A stretch of 64,000 bases of DNA from Gymnothorax reevesii (taxonomy: Eukaryota > Chordata > Actinopteri > Anguilliformes > Muraenidae): assembly GCA_029721435.1 (NCBI GenBank), contig CM056576.1, positions 112,386,666 to 112,450,665 of the forward strand. Direction: 5' to 3'. Every line of letters begins with the position of its first letter. The stretch's first letter is position 1. Below the pieces are notes generated by a model that was given only the letters and a program-made list of their open reading frames with translations, made no database searches and was not told the origin of the DNA. Positions 11,879-23,760 of the stretch are shown here, one piece after another. A program made the position numbers and the translations under genes.

Positions 11879-13450
11879 ATGGCAAGCCGTTTTAACTTTT
11901 AATAGCAGAGTTTGACAATCCGGGATTAACATTGCAGATATCAACAACATCATTTTGACTCGTCGTAATTACATTGTGACTTGAATTTTCATTCAAGATA
12001 TCTATAACGTTATTTTGACTAGTGAAGAATACAGTGAGATATCTGTAATTCCGTTTAGACTCGTCACAACTGAATTACAGATATCAGCAGGGACGTCACT
12101 GAAAGCGACACTCGACTCGTCATACATCCTAACTGACAATTGTAGACATCTGTAATTCAGTTTTGACTAGGCAGAATGAAGATTAAAGATATCTTAGACG
12201 TCATTATGACTAGTCAGAATTTTCGTGCAGCGTTTGCTGTCGTTTGCGGAAGAAATGACGGTTGCTGTTGGGGATAAGATTGATAGAAAATGGCATGAAA
12301 TAGAAAGAGCTTATCACCATGGAATTAGTGGCGAACGAGAGCTTTGTTCACTACAGACTTGTGGGACAAATTTACAGTGTATTGAATATTTGTTGTCTCG
12401 CTCCAGACACTCGTGAGGACCTATGACGAAATCTGAATGGTGTCAGAACACTGATCTCTCGTTCTGGGATGCGTTTCCTGAAATCACATGCTATATTATA
12501 GTTGGACCCATTGACTGAATGGACGAACTATGCAAGTTGCTAACTTAGTTAGCTACTCTGCTTTTGGGAAACGCACCCCTGGAGTAACAGCTGAAAGAGT
12601 CTGTTGTTGCAGAATGTAACATTAAACCCTGCGCATTTGACAGTTCCTGTCGTGGACGCGCTGCGGCATTAAAAACAGGCTCAAAAACAACTTCGGCCTC
12701 TGCTTGCTCTGACATAGCGTTTGAATGCAGCTTCAAATCAACACGCGGCGCCGCTCCCGCTTGCCATAACTTTCTGGCATACAGATATCTGCGACGTCAT
12801 TTCGCCTAGTCAAACTCTAATTCAAGATATCTTTAATTACATTTCGACAAGGCAGAATGGAAGTGAAAGATATCTCCAATTTAAGATATTTCTAATCAAA
12901 TTTCTCTCCCCGATTATCTGTAACTTGATAGTAGATATCTACAATTAAATTATGAGTATCCCAATTTCCAGTTTGAGATATCTACTAATTAATTTTGACT
13001 AGACATACATACAGTTACAGATATCTACAGTGTCACTCTGACTAGGCAAAGCTTGATTTAAGATATCTACATTGGACAATGTAGATATGTTGAATTGAGG
13101 GCAATTCAAGGTATCTTGGACTGAAATTTTGACTAGTCAAAATTTAATTGTTGATATCTCAAAGTGGAGTTACTACTATTCGTAATTCAGTGGCAGATAT
13201 CCGTAATTCACTTTGCTGATATCTGCAACTGAAATGTAGATATCTGTAATGAGAAACCCCATTCACATGAAAAAGTGACATCATTTATCCTAGGAAGAAT
13301 GATGCTGTAGATATCTTAAAATTACAATTGTGGATAGGAAGAATGTCATTGTAGATATCTAAAATGTTCTTTTTGACTAGGAAGAATTGAATTGCGGATA
13401 TTAGCAACACATATCCAGTCAAGCTTTTAAATGTTAAAACGGCTTGCCAT
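11879..13450. mobile_element. 1.57-kb transposon packed with GATATC / GACTAG palindromic repeats
   Basis: The ends atggcaagccgttttaac (11879) and gttaaaacggcttgccat (to 13450) are perfect complements. The flanks agagtagt and agagtggc agree at 6 of 8 positions, suggesting an eroded 8-bp TSD. By eye I count about 18 exact GATATC hexamers plus about five one-off variants, usually followed by a taatt-like word and alternating with ttttgactagtcag-like words. Unit spacing is roughly 50-60 bp. The array is interrupted at about 12225-12780 by non-array sequence holding a MITE. No transposase frame is visible. Repeated palindromes of this kind may be transposase-binding sites, but that is inference. 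Confidence 0.75.
12464..12581. mobile_element. 118-bp MITE of the GCGTTTCCCAAAA family
   Basis: The left end ctgggatgcgtttcctgaaa and right end tttgggaaacgcacccctg form an inverted repeat. The core holds ttgctaacttagttagct. The same core and ends occur in opposite orientation at 30738-30865, so these are two copies of one family. It sits in the non-array segment of the 11879-13450 element. Confidence 0.7.
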
Positions 13451-13891
13451 AGAGTGGCGACACCATTGACTTTGTTGTTCGAGTGGTCACATGGTTCGTG
13501 GGGAAGTGCTATAGTTCCAAATAAACACTGCGCTGTCGTTGTCTCCTTTGGGCACACAGCAGCGTTTGCGTTACTGAACGTTAAATATTAAGTTAAACCT
13601 TGCACAATTGCCGCACATTTCTCTTTATGAGTTACAGTATTAACATACATGTTTATAGAGATCGTGCTTTTACTACTAAGATCATGTCATAGCTTTTGGA
13701 GGGAAAGATTCATGTTTGCATCAGTGAGCTAGTAGGCCTTCTTATATGTACCATTGATCCACTATAATTTCTAAGTAAATTTAACCCTGTATTTACACTG
13801 TCATGGTGATGGATAAGTTTACATATTTTAGCTTTATTTAGTTACATTATGGAATCATGAAAGTCAGCCTTTATCTTCTGGATTTACCCAC
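13451..13891. other. Noncoding stretch between transposons
   Basis: No gene or repeat boundary seen. The first 110 bp may continue the element interrupted at 11879. Confidence 0.4.
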
Positions 13892-14582
13892 AACTTTAAG
13901 GGGTCAAGACTAGGTTCAGACTTGAAAAAAAAAATTTTTTTTTTCATTTTTTAAAAAATCTTTCAAAACTTTCATAAAAGGTGATTTTAAGACCAAAAAA
14001 CTATCTTCTAAGTGGATTTTTATCATGTGAACGCTTCCAGTGCATTCGTTTCGCGACAAACACGAGATTTTCTCGCATTGCAAAATTTCATAGTTTATTA
14101 GGCTTGCGGCGGACATAAAATCCACATTTTTCAAGGTATTGCTCTGAAATTTTCACCATAGCATCGGTTTGTTATGTTCTATACAATGACATAGCCATTT
14201 TTGGGTTGGTAGATACATGGAGTATTTATGATTCATCTGTCAAGCACGTTCTGCCATCCGTTTGTGAAATTCTATGACCAAATAATTTTTCAAAATATTT
14301 TCCCAGGAAAATACCCAGAATGTGTATGTAATTGTACAGCTGGTGATATTAGCTTCAAAACAAAATCAGAATTCCAGGAAAATTCTTGGTTTCTGAGATA
14401 TTGTTGCCACAAGATTTCACATTTTTCGCCAATAATGTATGGTTTTCATGGTAACAAACTTATTAAATTTGATTAAAATCAAATTTCATTCTGCGCTTTT
14501 TTCAGTTGACACAATTTTTTATGTGTTTTCAGTGTTTAGAAGTACTTAAATTGAGTGAACCCAGGCTTGACCCCTTAAAGTT
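13892..14582. mobile_element. 691-bp MITE with AACTTTAAGGGGTCAAG ends
   Basis: The left end aactttaaggggtcaagact pairs with gcttgaccccttaaagtt at the right end, and the match continues through aggttca / tgaaccc with few mismatches. The interior is AT-rich, with an A/T homopolymer run near 13923-13960. Short open frames on both strands lack known domains. Non-autonomous DNA transposon; family not named. Confidence 0.75.
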
Positions 14583-15023
14583 CTGCTGACCTGTAATATT
14601 ATTCAGTGTCATGCCAGTTCTTCCTTAAAGCAAAGGTGCACCACCATGCTCATTTCAGAGCCCTTGATATTCTCAATTCTAATGTTTAAATAAAATGAAC
14701 GAAATACGTTTAACCTACAGCTGGTGAGACCAGGAGACTGAATGAGATTAAATACAATGACTGATGCAAGGAAAGGTATTCAACGAAAAGATTTTTATTG
14801 GACAGTGGACAACAGGACGGCACAGAAAATGAAGTTGATAAACAAATTAAACCAGGAGGGGTGCAAGTGTGAGTGAGTGATCAATGAGAGAACCTGGAAC
14901 AACAAATAACAAAAGAAATACTCCGTTGTTCATAGTAATATGGCAGGGTAGTGATGGGTTCTAATGTGGGAGAGGGGATGATCAGTGTCAAATTAATAAA
15001 CCTTCTCGATGTGTGGAACTACT

Positions 15024-15060
<37 letters not shown>

Positions 15061-15265
15061 CGCGCGCTCACCTGTTTGTGTTTTCAGAACAAGGCAGGGG
15101 TTCTGTATATAACTATAACAACTAAATGGATTTAACAGGAATGAACTGAACAGAACAGACAAGTATACTCTTGGAACAGGAATGATACTGTGAGGCATGA
15201 ATATTTATGGACTGACAAATAATTAAAGGGATGGGGGACATTACAAATACAAGGACCAGGAATGT
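14583..15265. other. Noncoding sequence with a TG microsatellite
   Basis: No gene recognised. A TG dinucleotide run of about 16 repeats occupies 15026-15058 and is followed by tatacgcgcgc, so the tract is alternating purine-pyrimidine. Confidence 0.6.
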
Positions 15266-15640
15266 TGGAAGAGGTTTGCAAATTTTAGACATCTCAGAAC
15301 GTCCCACGAATCTTGTAGCCTCCATCGCCAACAGCAGCCTCTGGCCGCCTCCGCCAGTGCCTGCCTCCACCACTGCCAACAGCACAGGGTACCTGCAGGT
15401 TTTCAGTGAGTAAAATTTAAGACCTTTTCAAAGTCTTCCATAATTGACATGTAAGACACTCATGCAATTACAAAAGTAAACAAAATCATTGAATTATCTT
15501 AAAAAGGAGTTTTACATTTAATTTCGGATTTAAATAAATGTGTGATTTGCAAAGTTTATACATCTCAGAACCTCTCACGAACCCTATAGCCTCCATCGCC
15601 AACAGCCGCCTCTGCCCGTATTAACAGTAAGCCTACATGG
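15266..15640. repeat. Local direct duplication around a dispersed repeat
   Basis: A block of about 80 bp at about 15272-15350 (acatctcagaacgtcccacg, then tagcctccatcgccaacag) recurs at about 15546-15625 (acatctcagaacctctcacg, then tagcctccatcgccaacag). The sequence between starts with gggtacctgcaggttttcag at 15388 and a ttaagacctttt phrase, a form seen in fish dispersed repeats. An insertion into, or slippage around, a tandem repeat is plausible. Confidence 0.55.
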
Positions 15641-16577
15641 CACAATAAAATGAGCACAGAAAAGTAATAAAGACTAACCACAGCCACCACATCTCTTCAA
15701 GAGCAAATTATTTTAAAAGACCATCTTTTTGCAAAATACAACATGGCACATAATACAGCTAGCTGACTACAGCTTAAAAGCTAACAGTGCCTGGCATGAC
15801 AAATGCAAATTGACAGATGCAATTTCATAATAGCTAGCTAAAACATGATGGGTAACACTTAGGTCGTCAACGTCCTAACTTGTGGTTTCATTGAATTTTA
15901 TGAATAACAAGTGGTGTGGTTTTCATCCGAAATGGTTCTTGAGAGCGAAACGGAGTTAGAAACTCTGCAACCGTTCGTGATTAAACTTTAAACAACAGAT
16001 CAAGCTGGGCTAGGTAAGAGCATGTCAAAATTGTCAAAGCTAACTTTTAAATTAAAATTTAAAAAAACTTTACCGAAACCAGTCACATGCACCTCATCCC
16101 ATCAATTACCGCCGTGATTTATGTCGGTATTGTGAGAAATAGAAATAGAAACTCCATAAATTTAATGACTGAATTCCCACAGCTGACCAAGGTAACTACA
16201 AAGCAAAGAACATGAGCTTAAATCATCACAACCTCTTCAGACTTAAAATATATATATATATCGTCGTGCCGATCATACACGGTCATACACGATCATACCA
16301 CTGATATGATACATACATTTTGTGATCATAAGACTTCAATATTTTATTACTTACCGTCAATGTTGTCTCAATGGAAGTGAATCGGTCTGAAGCTGTGAGA
16401 ATCCTTTTTCGGAACTATTGGAAATTCCCAGACCCAGAAGTGCGGCGCCATTTTTTGTACACGAGTGTCAATGGGAGGGTCGCAACTCTGAGACTATCAA
16501 TGACTCTGGGCGAGACAAGGCAGCAGAACGCAGTTTTCCGGGTCCGCCTCCCCAGAGTGAAACCTAACAGAAAACAA
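15641..16577. other. Noncoding sequence, no gene recognised
   Basis: Unassigned. A TA run at 16250-16260 precedes a short array of catacacg/gatcata words at 16267-16306 (cgatcatacacggtcataca and neighbours). Confidence 0.5.
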
Positions 16578-17253
16578 TGGCTGTGTCCGAAATCACTCAC
16601 TACTCACTATATAGTGCACTATATAGTGGGTTCGCCATTTTATCCCCTATACTGTATAGTGAAGTCATTACATCCCACAATCCACTGCGAAATGTAGTGA
16701 GCATTCGATGGTCACTAACCCAGGGATATATCCCATCATGCACTGCACACAAACCAAAAAGCCCCGAAAAAGCTGCGTTTAGTCAACGGAGTTTGAAAAC
16801 TGGCACAAGACATTTATTAGCTTCAGGTGCAAAAATGTTTCTTTTTTCTTGGAAACCAAGCAGCGCAGGAGACCCGTTTTTTACACAGGATATAATCGGA
16901 CATAAAAGAGCTATTAAAACGAATAATGATGAGTTAGAAGACAAAAAATAGAGGAAGATATAAAAAATTTTGGCAAATTTTATTGAAACGATGGTAAATG
17001 CAAACACAGTGGGAAATATACTCTGTTCGGTTATGACAGAAATAAGCCCAAATCCTTCAACTGAAGTTGAATAAGTACGATTAAATTTTGCAACAGCAGT
17101 GATGCTATTAACAGCTGCGACAAAACGAGCTAGGTATTGTCCGAAAGCGTGTCTTTCCTCTGCCAATGAGCTCACTTTATAGTCACCTACATAGTGAGTC
17201 CCTGTATAGAGAGTAGGGAATAGTGAATGAGTGAGTGATTTCGGACACAGCCA
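16578..17253. mobile_element. 676-bp MITE with TGGCTGTGTCCGAAATCACTCACT ends
   Basis: The left end tggctgtgtccgaaatcact is the exact complement of agtgatttcggacacagcca at the right end. Subterminal ctatatagtgcactatatag is self-complementary, and cactata-type words recur near the right end (agtgagtccctgtatagaga). No TSD is obvious. A minus-strand frame across 16783-17334 (183 codons) has no recognised domain, and its C-terminal end lies in the element's interior. GGCTG(T/C)GTCCGAAATC elements are widespread in teleosts. Confidence 0.8.
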
Positions 17254-20204
17254 GTATATCCCAATGGGTGAAACCATACGATAGGTGAAGCCAGAAACGC
17301 TACCACTATAATTTATGACAGCAGTCTTACCCATGGGTGGTTAGGGTTAGTGTTAGGGAAAGAATTTCCTATATCTAATCGCATTTTTCAGCTTTTAATA
17401 AGCCACAATAATTTCTAAAGGGCGATGAAATTATGTCACGGTCGTGCAGAGAAATTATTTGTTATACCAGACACGTTAGAGCTTCTGCGTTTCGCAATTG
17501 CTTTCACAGTAGAAACAGAGAGCTAGCCCAGATATTTGCGAAGTATCCGCCTGGTCCCGGATATGGATAAGTGAAGTGATCATAAGCAGCCGTAAACAAA
17601 CCCGAATACCTACCCCAAGCTCAACAAAACCTACGTCTGGTCTAATTGCAGCCTTTTCACCCCAACTTTGCGGATACATACAGCACCTCTCCAGTTAGCT
17701 TCAACTGTAGTGGCTACATTTGGGCAACATTATGATAAAATGCCACATTGATGCTTACCGAAGTAACACAAGCACACCGATCAGAATTACTGCATAAGTT
17801 AACCGGGAGCATTTTAATTAGCACGGCATGCTAACAAGCAGTAGCTGATAACAGAGCGGTCATAACAACTACAGAGACAAACCCAGCTTGCAATACAGGT
17901 TTTACAGACAGCAAGTTCCGTTACCGTGGGCAGTACCAAGCATCCAAATTACAAACAAGTATAAAAAGTTACCTTCAAATGAGGTTTATGTTCACACACC
18001 TTCTGTAGAATTTCTACTGATATTACTCTTGCATATTTAGGACAAAAACATTAGCAGCAGCAACTTGGCTACGTTAGCCACAGTTCTACAGCCACAATCA
18101 ACAGGGTATCGTGTCAGGTTGGCTAATGCAGTAAAAGCAACTTACAGCATCTGTGTCTGTGAGTCACGGACAGTCGCTACTGATCCAAGAATCATCATCA
18201 GATATTTTACAAAGCCTGCGTTTGAGGCCAGTTGTTAGTGCTAACTACTGTTAGCGGTCCTGCTAGCCACCCATAACACGTTAGCTTCACTTACATTATT
18301 TGTTGTTATATCATTATTTACAGCTTGTGGCTCCAAGTGATTGATCAATGCAACTTCTTCAGGTTTGAGAAGCAGCTGAAACGCTTATCCTGTGCTGAAT
18401 TCTCCTTTATTGAAAAAGCTGTCTTTGATGAAATGCTGAGCACGAACAGCTCATGTTTCCTTTGGGCATGGCTGTTTGCTGCCAGCAAACAAAAAAATGC
18501 TACCCACTGATTTCTGGTGGTATTGTCTTTTGGAAGAGAAATAAGTGCTTTTCTTTGGGTCCAAAAGTAAACGGACTCGCAGCTTTAGGAGAGATACTGA
18601 CAAAACTGCACCTCAAATGATCTCCTTTTGTATTTCCAAAAGTGTAGACGCAACTAAGGCATAGTATGATCTGCTGTTGTTGGTGTCTGCTAGAAGAGTT
18701 TCCGGTGTGGGCAGGTCCAGCGCAGTGATTGGCTCTGGCTAGGTCTGTATTAATTGGACTGCACAACCTGACGTCAGGTTTTGCCCAGATCTCGTGAAGA
18801 TCTCGGGAGGAGCTGTTAAGAGAGGAAATCACGTTCACAAAATCACATTCTTGGATTACGGCAAAACCCCTGTATCTTATGTTTAGAAACTTTTCAGAGG
18901 TTGAGTATGGACATCCAACATTATAACATTACCTACATGTATTGAAAGAAGGATCAGCATAAAAGGTTTTCTTTAAATAGAAAATATCTAAATTTCATGC
19001 ATCATTTTTTACACATTCCCTTGTAATTGACCAGGACATATTTGAGATCTTTGGAAACTTTGAGAACTCCGCTAGAATTTAAGATGGGCCAAAAGTTTCT
19101 CAGCTTGTATAAAACGGCTACATTAAAAAAAACCCACGTATGAGTCCATAAATTTTATTGGATAAGACGCAACATGAAATCAAAAGCAATTATTATTACT
19201 TGATTTAATCATTCTATCTGACAAATTTTATTCAATTCAGCAAGATACATCAAAGATTTTTTTTACATGATGTTTTCTGAAAATGCACCAACATTCCCCT
19301 CCTCTTAAATACTTTCTTTTTGGATGACACTAGCAAGTCCACTGCAGCTTGGAAAAAAGTATTAACCAATAATGTCACGGCATACGTAGTCCCTCTCGTT
19401 CACATCCACGATGGAGAAAATCAAGTCCTGCCCAACATCGCTAGTCTCCCAACTGTCATCTTTCACTCGGCAAGACGTCACACCCGCGCAGTTAGTAATT
19501 GCTACACAAATACCATTTTGCGATATCTTAAGCTTTGATTGAATTGATTTTACATTTGTGCTATAGTGGCCCTTCACAGTTAGCTAAGTTTAATCAATCA
19601 AAAATCGCCGTTACCACAGTGCTCCGTGTCCTTAAAATTAAGTCGCATCCTTTAACTGGAACTATACAGTTTGGTCATCATTGCAAGTAAGAATGCCTGA
19701 AATGTTAATCATCATTATTATTGTCTGCTCAAGTGCGAAACTAGCCATGTTGGGTTTGAACGGGTAGTTTACATGGGGCAGAGTTTGGCCTTCAGTCATC
19801 AAAAAATGACACAGTATGATCTTTTTCAGGCAGTGGGAGCGCAGCAACCCTGTGGAAACTGGGCATTATGCAGTTAATGATGAAAGATGCTGTGGTGCCC
19901 TGACATGCATCAAAGGGCTTTGTTCAGTCTGCTGTAAAGCAGAAATGGTGACAAATGCTTAGTTATTTCTCATACTTTCTCATAATCCCCCACCCCCTCC
20001 CCCCTCCCAATTCCGGAGGAAAATGTGTTAAAGATCCATGCTTGCAATTTATGCTGCAGACATGCTGCAGCTCAGATATAAACAAATGTGAAATTTGAAG
20101 TATTATTTAATATGGTCTTCAATATGCTGTGATAGACTGCTAAAATTGCAATAACTTTCTCATTGTCCAAATGTTGATATAAATGTATATTTAAATGTTT
20201 TAAT
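17254..20204. other. Noncoding or unassigned sequence
   Basis: No gene is recognised. A short telomere-like run, ttagggttagtgttaggg, is at 17341-17358. The stretch 17690-18260 repeats ttagc/gctaac words. The stretch 18650-18840 is more GC-rich with reverse CCAAT motifs (gattggctctgg) and a cctgacgtcagg palindrome at 18768-18779. I cannot tie any of this to a gene. Confidence 0.45.
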
Positions 20205-20976
20205 TGATCAGAGCGGTCAACGGAGAATGGCCAGACTGGTTCAAGCTAACAGAGAGGCAATGGTTACTAAGATTATCCTTCTTTATTACTGCAGTGAGCA
20301 GTAAACCATAGCAGAATGCGCAAAATGTTTAACCTTGAGATGGAGCAACTACAACAGCAGAACGTTCACTCCTATCATCCAAGAACAGAACTATGAGGCT
20401 ACGGTGGTTACAGGCTATTCAAAATTGTATGATTGAAGTTCCAAAAACATAGATCGGGTGCTTGGTGCAATGAACTTGATAAATGCTGTGACGCACAGAT
20501 GATTGGGTCAGATTTTGGTGTCAACAGCATGAATCCATTGACCCAATCCATCTTGAGTCAAGATTTAAGGCTGTAAGCTGTGTAATGGTGGGGGTAATGA
20601 TTTCTTTGTCTACTTTGAGCCCCTTAATAATAGTCAACCATTGTTCGAATGCCACAGCTTACCTGAATATTGTTGTGGACAAGTTATATTCCTTTATGAT
20701 GACAATTTCCTCTTTTAATAGCTACATCCAGCATAATAATACACCAAGTTGCAAAGCAAAAATGATCTCAAACTGCTTTTGTGAACATGATTATGAGTTC
20801 TTTGTGCTTCAGCAACCTTACCATAATCAGATCTGAATCCACAGAGCACTTTCAAGAAGTGGTGTAATCATGAGATATTTGCAGAATGAATGGGCAGCTG
20901 GCTAATATGCCGAAATCATGTGATGCAACCATGTCACCATGGACCAGTAATGTTTGCAACATCTTGCAGATTCTAT
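20205..20976 (+). pseudogene. Decayed Tc1/mariner transposase, first part
   Basis: The sequence can be followed as a degraded copy of a Tc1-like element common in fish, from the N-terminal part (gaatggccagactggttcaa) through recognisable central and C-terminal stretches (cagcatgaatccattgaccc, ttcgaatgccacagcttacc, ccagcataataatacaccaa). The reading frame is broken many times by stops and small indels. In the CCAGCATGATAATGCACC-like motif that normally supplies the second catalytic Asp, the sequence is cataataat, so the Asp codon is lost. The element resumes after an inserted MITE at 21596-21645. Non-functional. Confidence 0.75.
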
Positions 20977-21595
20977 GGCCCTGTTTACGTTTGGTTTTAA
21001 CATTTTGGGTGATCGGATCACAAGCAGTCAGCGCTAAATGCAAGTGTAAATGAGGCCCAAGACGCACTGAGATCCGATCCCTCAAATCACTGGCGGAGGT
21101 GGTCTGGGACGCATCTGACCCCGTGTTTGGTAGTGTAAACGCTATTCTGTCCTGATTTGTACCCGAAGAGGACGTAACCAACAAACGTCATTGATGTCTG
21201 TTGTGAACTTGTGATAAGAGTTTCCTCTTCAGTGCATGAATTTCCTTTGCTGTGCGGCCTCTTGAAAGTTGCAAATGCGCCTATCCGGCTCATTTCAATA
21301 ACTGAAATATCCAGGAAGTGTAAACAATAGGCGGAAACATATTTGCTCATCCAAAGAGACAACGTAACATTGTGAAATGGGGTTAAAATCTTGGCTTCGT
21401 CCAGCGGGAACAACTGCTATTGTTGTTATATGACATATTGACTGCACACCAGGTTTTAGCGGAAGTTGCTTGGTCAGCAACAGAATCTGAATGCAAGTCG
21501 ACTTTACAGAAAGCGTAAACAGCAATGTGTCTCGCCTGACAATTTCTGATGCGATTGTCCAAAGCGTATGTTTAAACCAAGTGTAAACAGGGCCT
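20977..21595. mobile_element. 619-bp MITE inserted in the Tc1 remnant
   Basis: The left end ggccctgtttacgtttgg pairs with ccaagtgtaaacagggcc at the right end (21577-21594). TA occurs near both junctions. The interior carries repeated tgtaaa(c/t) words and gatccgatc but no transposase. Tc1 sequence continues on both sides, so this insertion is younger than the Tc1. Confidence 0.8.
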
Positions 21596-21645
21596 AAGCT
21601 ACAAGGAACTGCAATGATGTTCCTAATAAAATGCTCCGTATGCGT
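21596..21645 (+). mobile_element. 3' end of the Tc1 element split by the MITE
   Basis: The phrase gatgttcctaataaaatgct near 21615 matches the TGTTCCTAATAAAGTG-type terminus of the same Tc1 family recognised at 20205-20976. This places the element's right end just before the GT-rich tract. Confidence 0.65.
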
Positions 21646-21657
21646 ATTTGTATACCC

Positions 21658-21999
21658 GTGAGTGTGTGTGCACACGCATGTGTGTGTACATACATGTATA
21701 TGCGCGTGTGTGTTCTTGCACATACTACAAAGTGAGAACCAGAAAATGTTTTTTCCTGCTGAGTGGGGTGATCATTGGGGAGTGAGGACATTTTCTAGTG
21801 TCCTCACAACTACAAAGGCATACTGTGTCTTATTAGCTAAGGTTAAGGGTAATGTTAGAATTGGGGATAGGTTAAGGTTAGGGTAAGGGTTTGACTGAGG
21901 CATACATTGCTTATTTTTAAGATAAGGGAAAGGTAGTAGAAAGTCAGAATTAATGAATGGAAATCAATGTAATGTCCTCACAAAGACAGAAGTACAAGG

Positions 22000-22034
<35 letters not shown>
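21658..22034. repeat. Alternating purine-pyrimidine tract plus GTCCTCACAA-type repeat ending in (TG)n
   Basis: A GT/CA/TA mixed tract fills 21658-21715. After it, ggacattttctagtgtcctc at 21787 and atgtcctcacaaagacagaa at 21973 bracket a ttaagg/ttaggg-rich stretch, followed by an uninterrupted TG run at 22001-22034. The tcctcacaaagaNagaagtaca-(TG)n arrangement recurs in many vertebrate genomes. Alternating tracts are prone to Z-DNA and slippage. Confidence 0.7.
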
Positions 22035-22037
<3 letters not shown>

Positions 22038-22844
22038 CTGTGGATTTGATGGTTTCCAATTTCTGCCAGAGACACCAAGATTAATTAAAAATGTGTTGGC
22101 ATGGGCAGCACTTGGGAGCCCCCTACTGATCTGGAGCCCATTTAATTTCACATGGATGAAAGATTAATAATACCCCTGCACTTACGCAAAATAGCACAAT
22201 GCAGAAATAGTAAAGATAAAATTTTTTTTTTTTTATTTGTGTGATTGTATGTGGGGGGTATTTATGTGAGGTCACACGCACTCTGGCCAGTGCAGTGGTT
22301 CTGAAACACAGTCAGAAGGGACCCATTGTGTAAGGTGATTTTTGGTTCAACCTTTATTGCGATCATATTTTAGCAAGTTAATTTGTTTTAATGAGGAGTA
22401 TTTCACATTTGAACTGGCTATTTACACTCTTCAGCCATGTTTAGACTGAAATGTCTGACAAATCTGGTACCCTAGATGGATTAAGAACATGACGTTCCAC
22501 CTGTTCTCTGAGGACAAGATTCAAAAGACCTCCCCCTAGAAAGGCCTCTAATTAAGCACTACAGCTCAGAATTACAGCTCAGTCACATTAGTTTCCTGTG
22601 TTGTGAAAAAGTATTTTCCCCTTCCCCATATCTTCTATTTTTCCTTATTTGTCGGATTTAAATGTTTCAGGTAATTACATAATTATATCCCTGAAATGCA
22701 GTTTTCAGGGATATTATTTTTTGGCTTGGCTGCCATCACTGACTCACAGGTCCTTCATGCCTGTGTGATTTACTTGAACAATTTTTATCAGAATTGCACT
22801 AAATTTTTGTGTCCAGTCCCAATGCATACAGGACAAACTTTATT
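22035..22844. other. Noncoding sequence, no gene recognised
   Basis: AT-rich sequence with a T run near 22222-22233. Nothing assignable. Confidence 0.5.
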
Positions 22845-23760
22845 GTTTGTGACCTGACAACCTTCCCTGTGCCACTACCACCAGAACACACTTTATCTTT
22901 CCAAAAGCAATAACTCAGGCAGTTTTAAAGGGAATCATGTCGCACTTCTTGTGTTTCTTTCTGGGAAAGAGAGAAGACATGTTATTGATGTTGGTCACCC
23001 TATGACCCTTGCTATAGCACAGCCACTGAGCCAAACTGAGCCAAATCATAGTTACTTGACAGTTATTATGGGAAGCACATTAAACTTTTCCTGTTGATCC
23101 CTCTTGTTTTATGTGACCCTACAACCTTTGATATTGCGCCACCACCAGGTCAAACTTTATATTTCCAAATGCAATAACTCAGTGAGTCATGATGGAAATC
23201 ATATCACATTACTTTTGATGGTTTCTGGGACACAGCGAAGGCATTTTATTGGTCACCCTCGGACCTTTACTATAGTGCCCTGCCAGGAAAAACTTCAAAT
23301 TTTTAAAAATGTCAGTAATTTGACAGTTTTGCGTGACCCAATGACTGTGTGAACCTGTGTCCAAATGCAATATCTCAAACAGTTTTGCTGGGAATCAATT
23401 GACAGTGATCTGTTACGATGCATTAGAGAAGGGTCTTTGATTTTGGTCTCCCTACATCCTTGGCTGTAGTGCCTCCAGCAGAACAATATTTTATTATTTT
23501 TTAAAAATTGCAGTAACTTGAACATCTTCAATGGGGATTGTTTCAAATTTGCTTTCAATATTCTGAGTGCATTGAGGAGGAAGTGATTGATTGTGGTGGC
23601 TCTGTACAATTTTCTGTAGCGCAACTACTTGGTCAAATTTAAAACTTGCAAATGCAATTTCTCATTCAGTTTGGATCGGAATCCTGTCGCACTTTGCATG
23701 ATTGTTTCCGGTGCAAAGAGAAAGGGTGTTATTGATGTTGATCATCTTACATCCAAACTT
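22845..23760. repeat. Degenerate tandem repeat, unit ~145 bp, about six copies
   Basis: The start-of-unit phrase, in variants such as tgtgaccctacaacctttga and ggtcaccctatgacccttgc, recurs near 22848, 22993, 23112, 23251, 23443, 23597 and 23739, always followed by a tatagtgcc/attgcgccaccaccagg-like phrase. Mid-unit aatgcaataactca and tcatgatggaaatc-like phrases also recur. Units are strongly diverged, so the array is old. No coding function. Confidence 0.75.

Noticed and set aside
16783..17334. 183-codon minus-strand frame
   Set aside because: Starts outside and runs through the MITE at 16578-17253; no recognised motif, so likely chance.
17338..17358. Telomeric repeat tract
   Set aside because: Only about three imperfect TTAGGG units; too short to indicate a fusion site or telomere.
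22845..23760. CRISPR-like array
   Set aside because: The units are long, diverged and without short identical repeats and unique spacers; the sequence is vertebrate.
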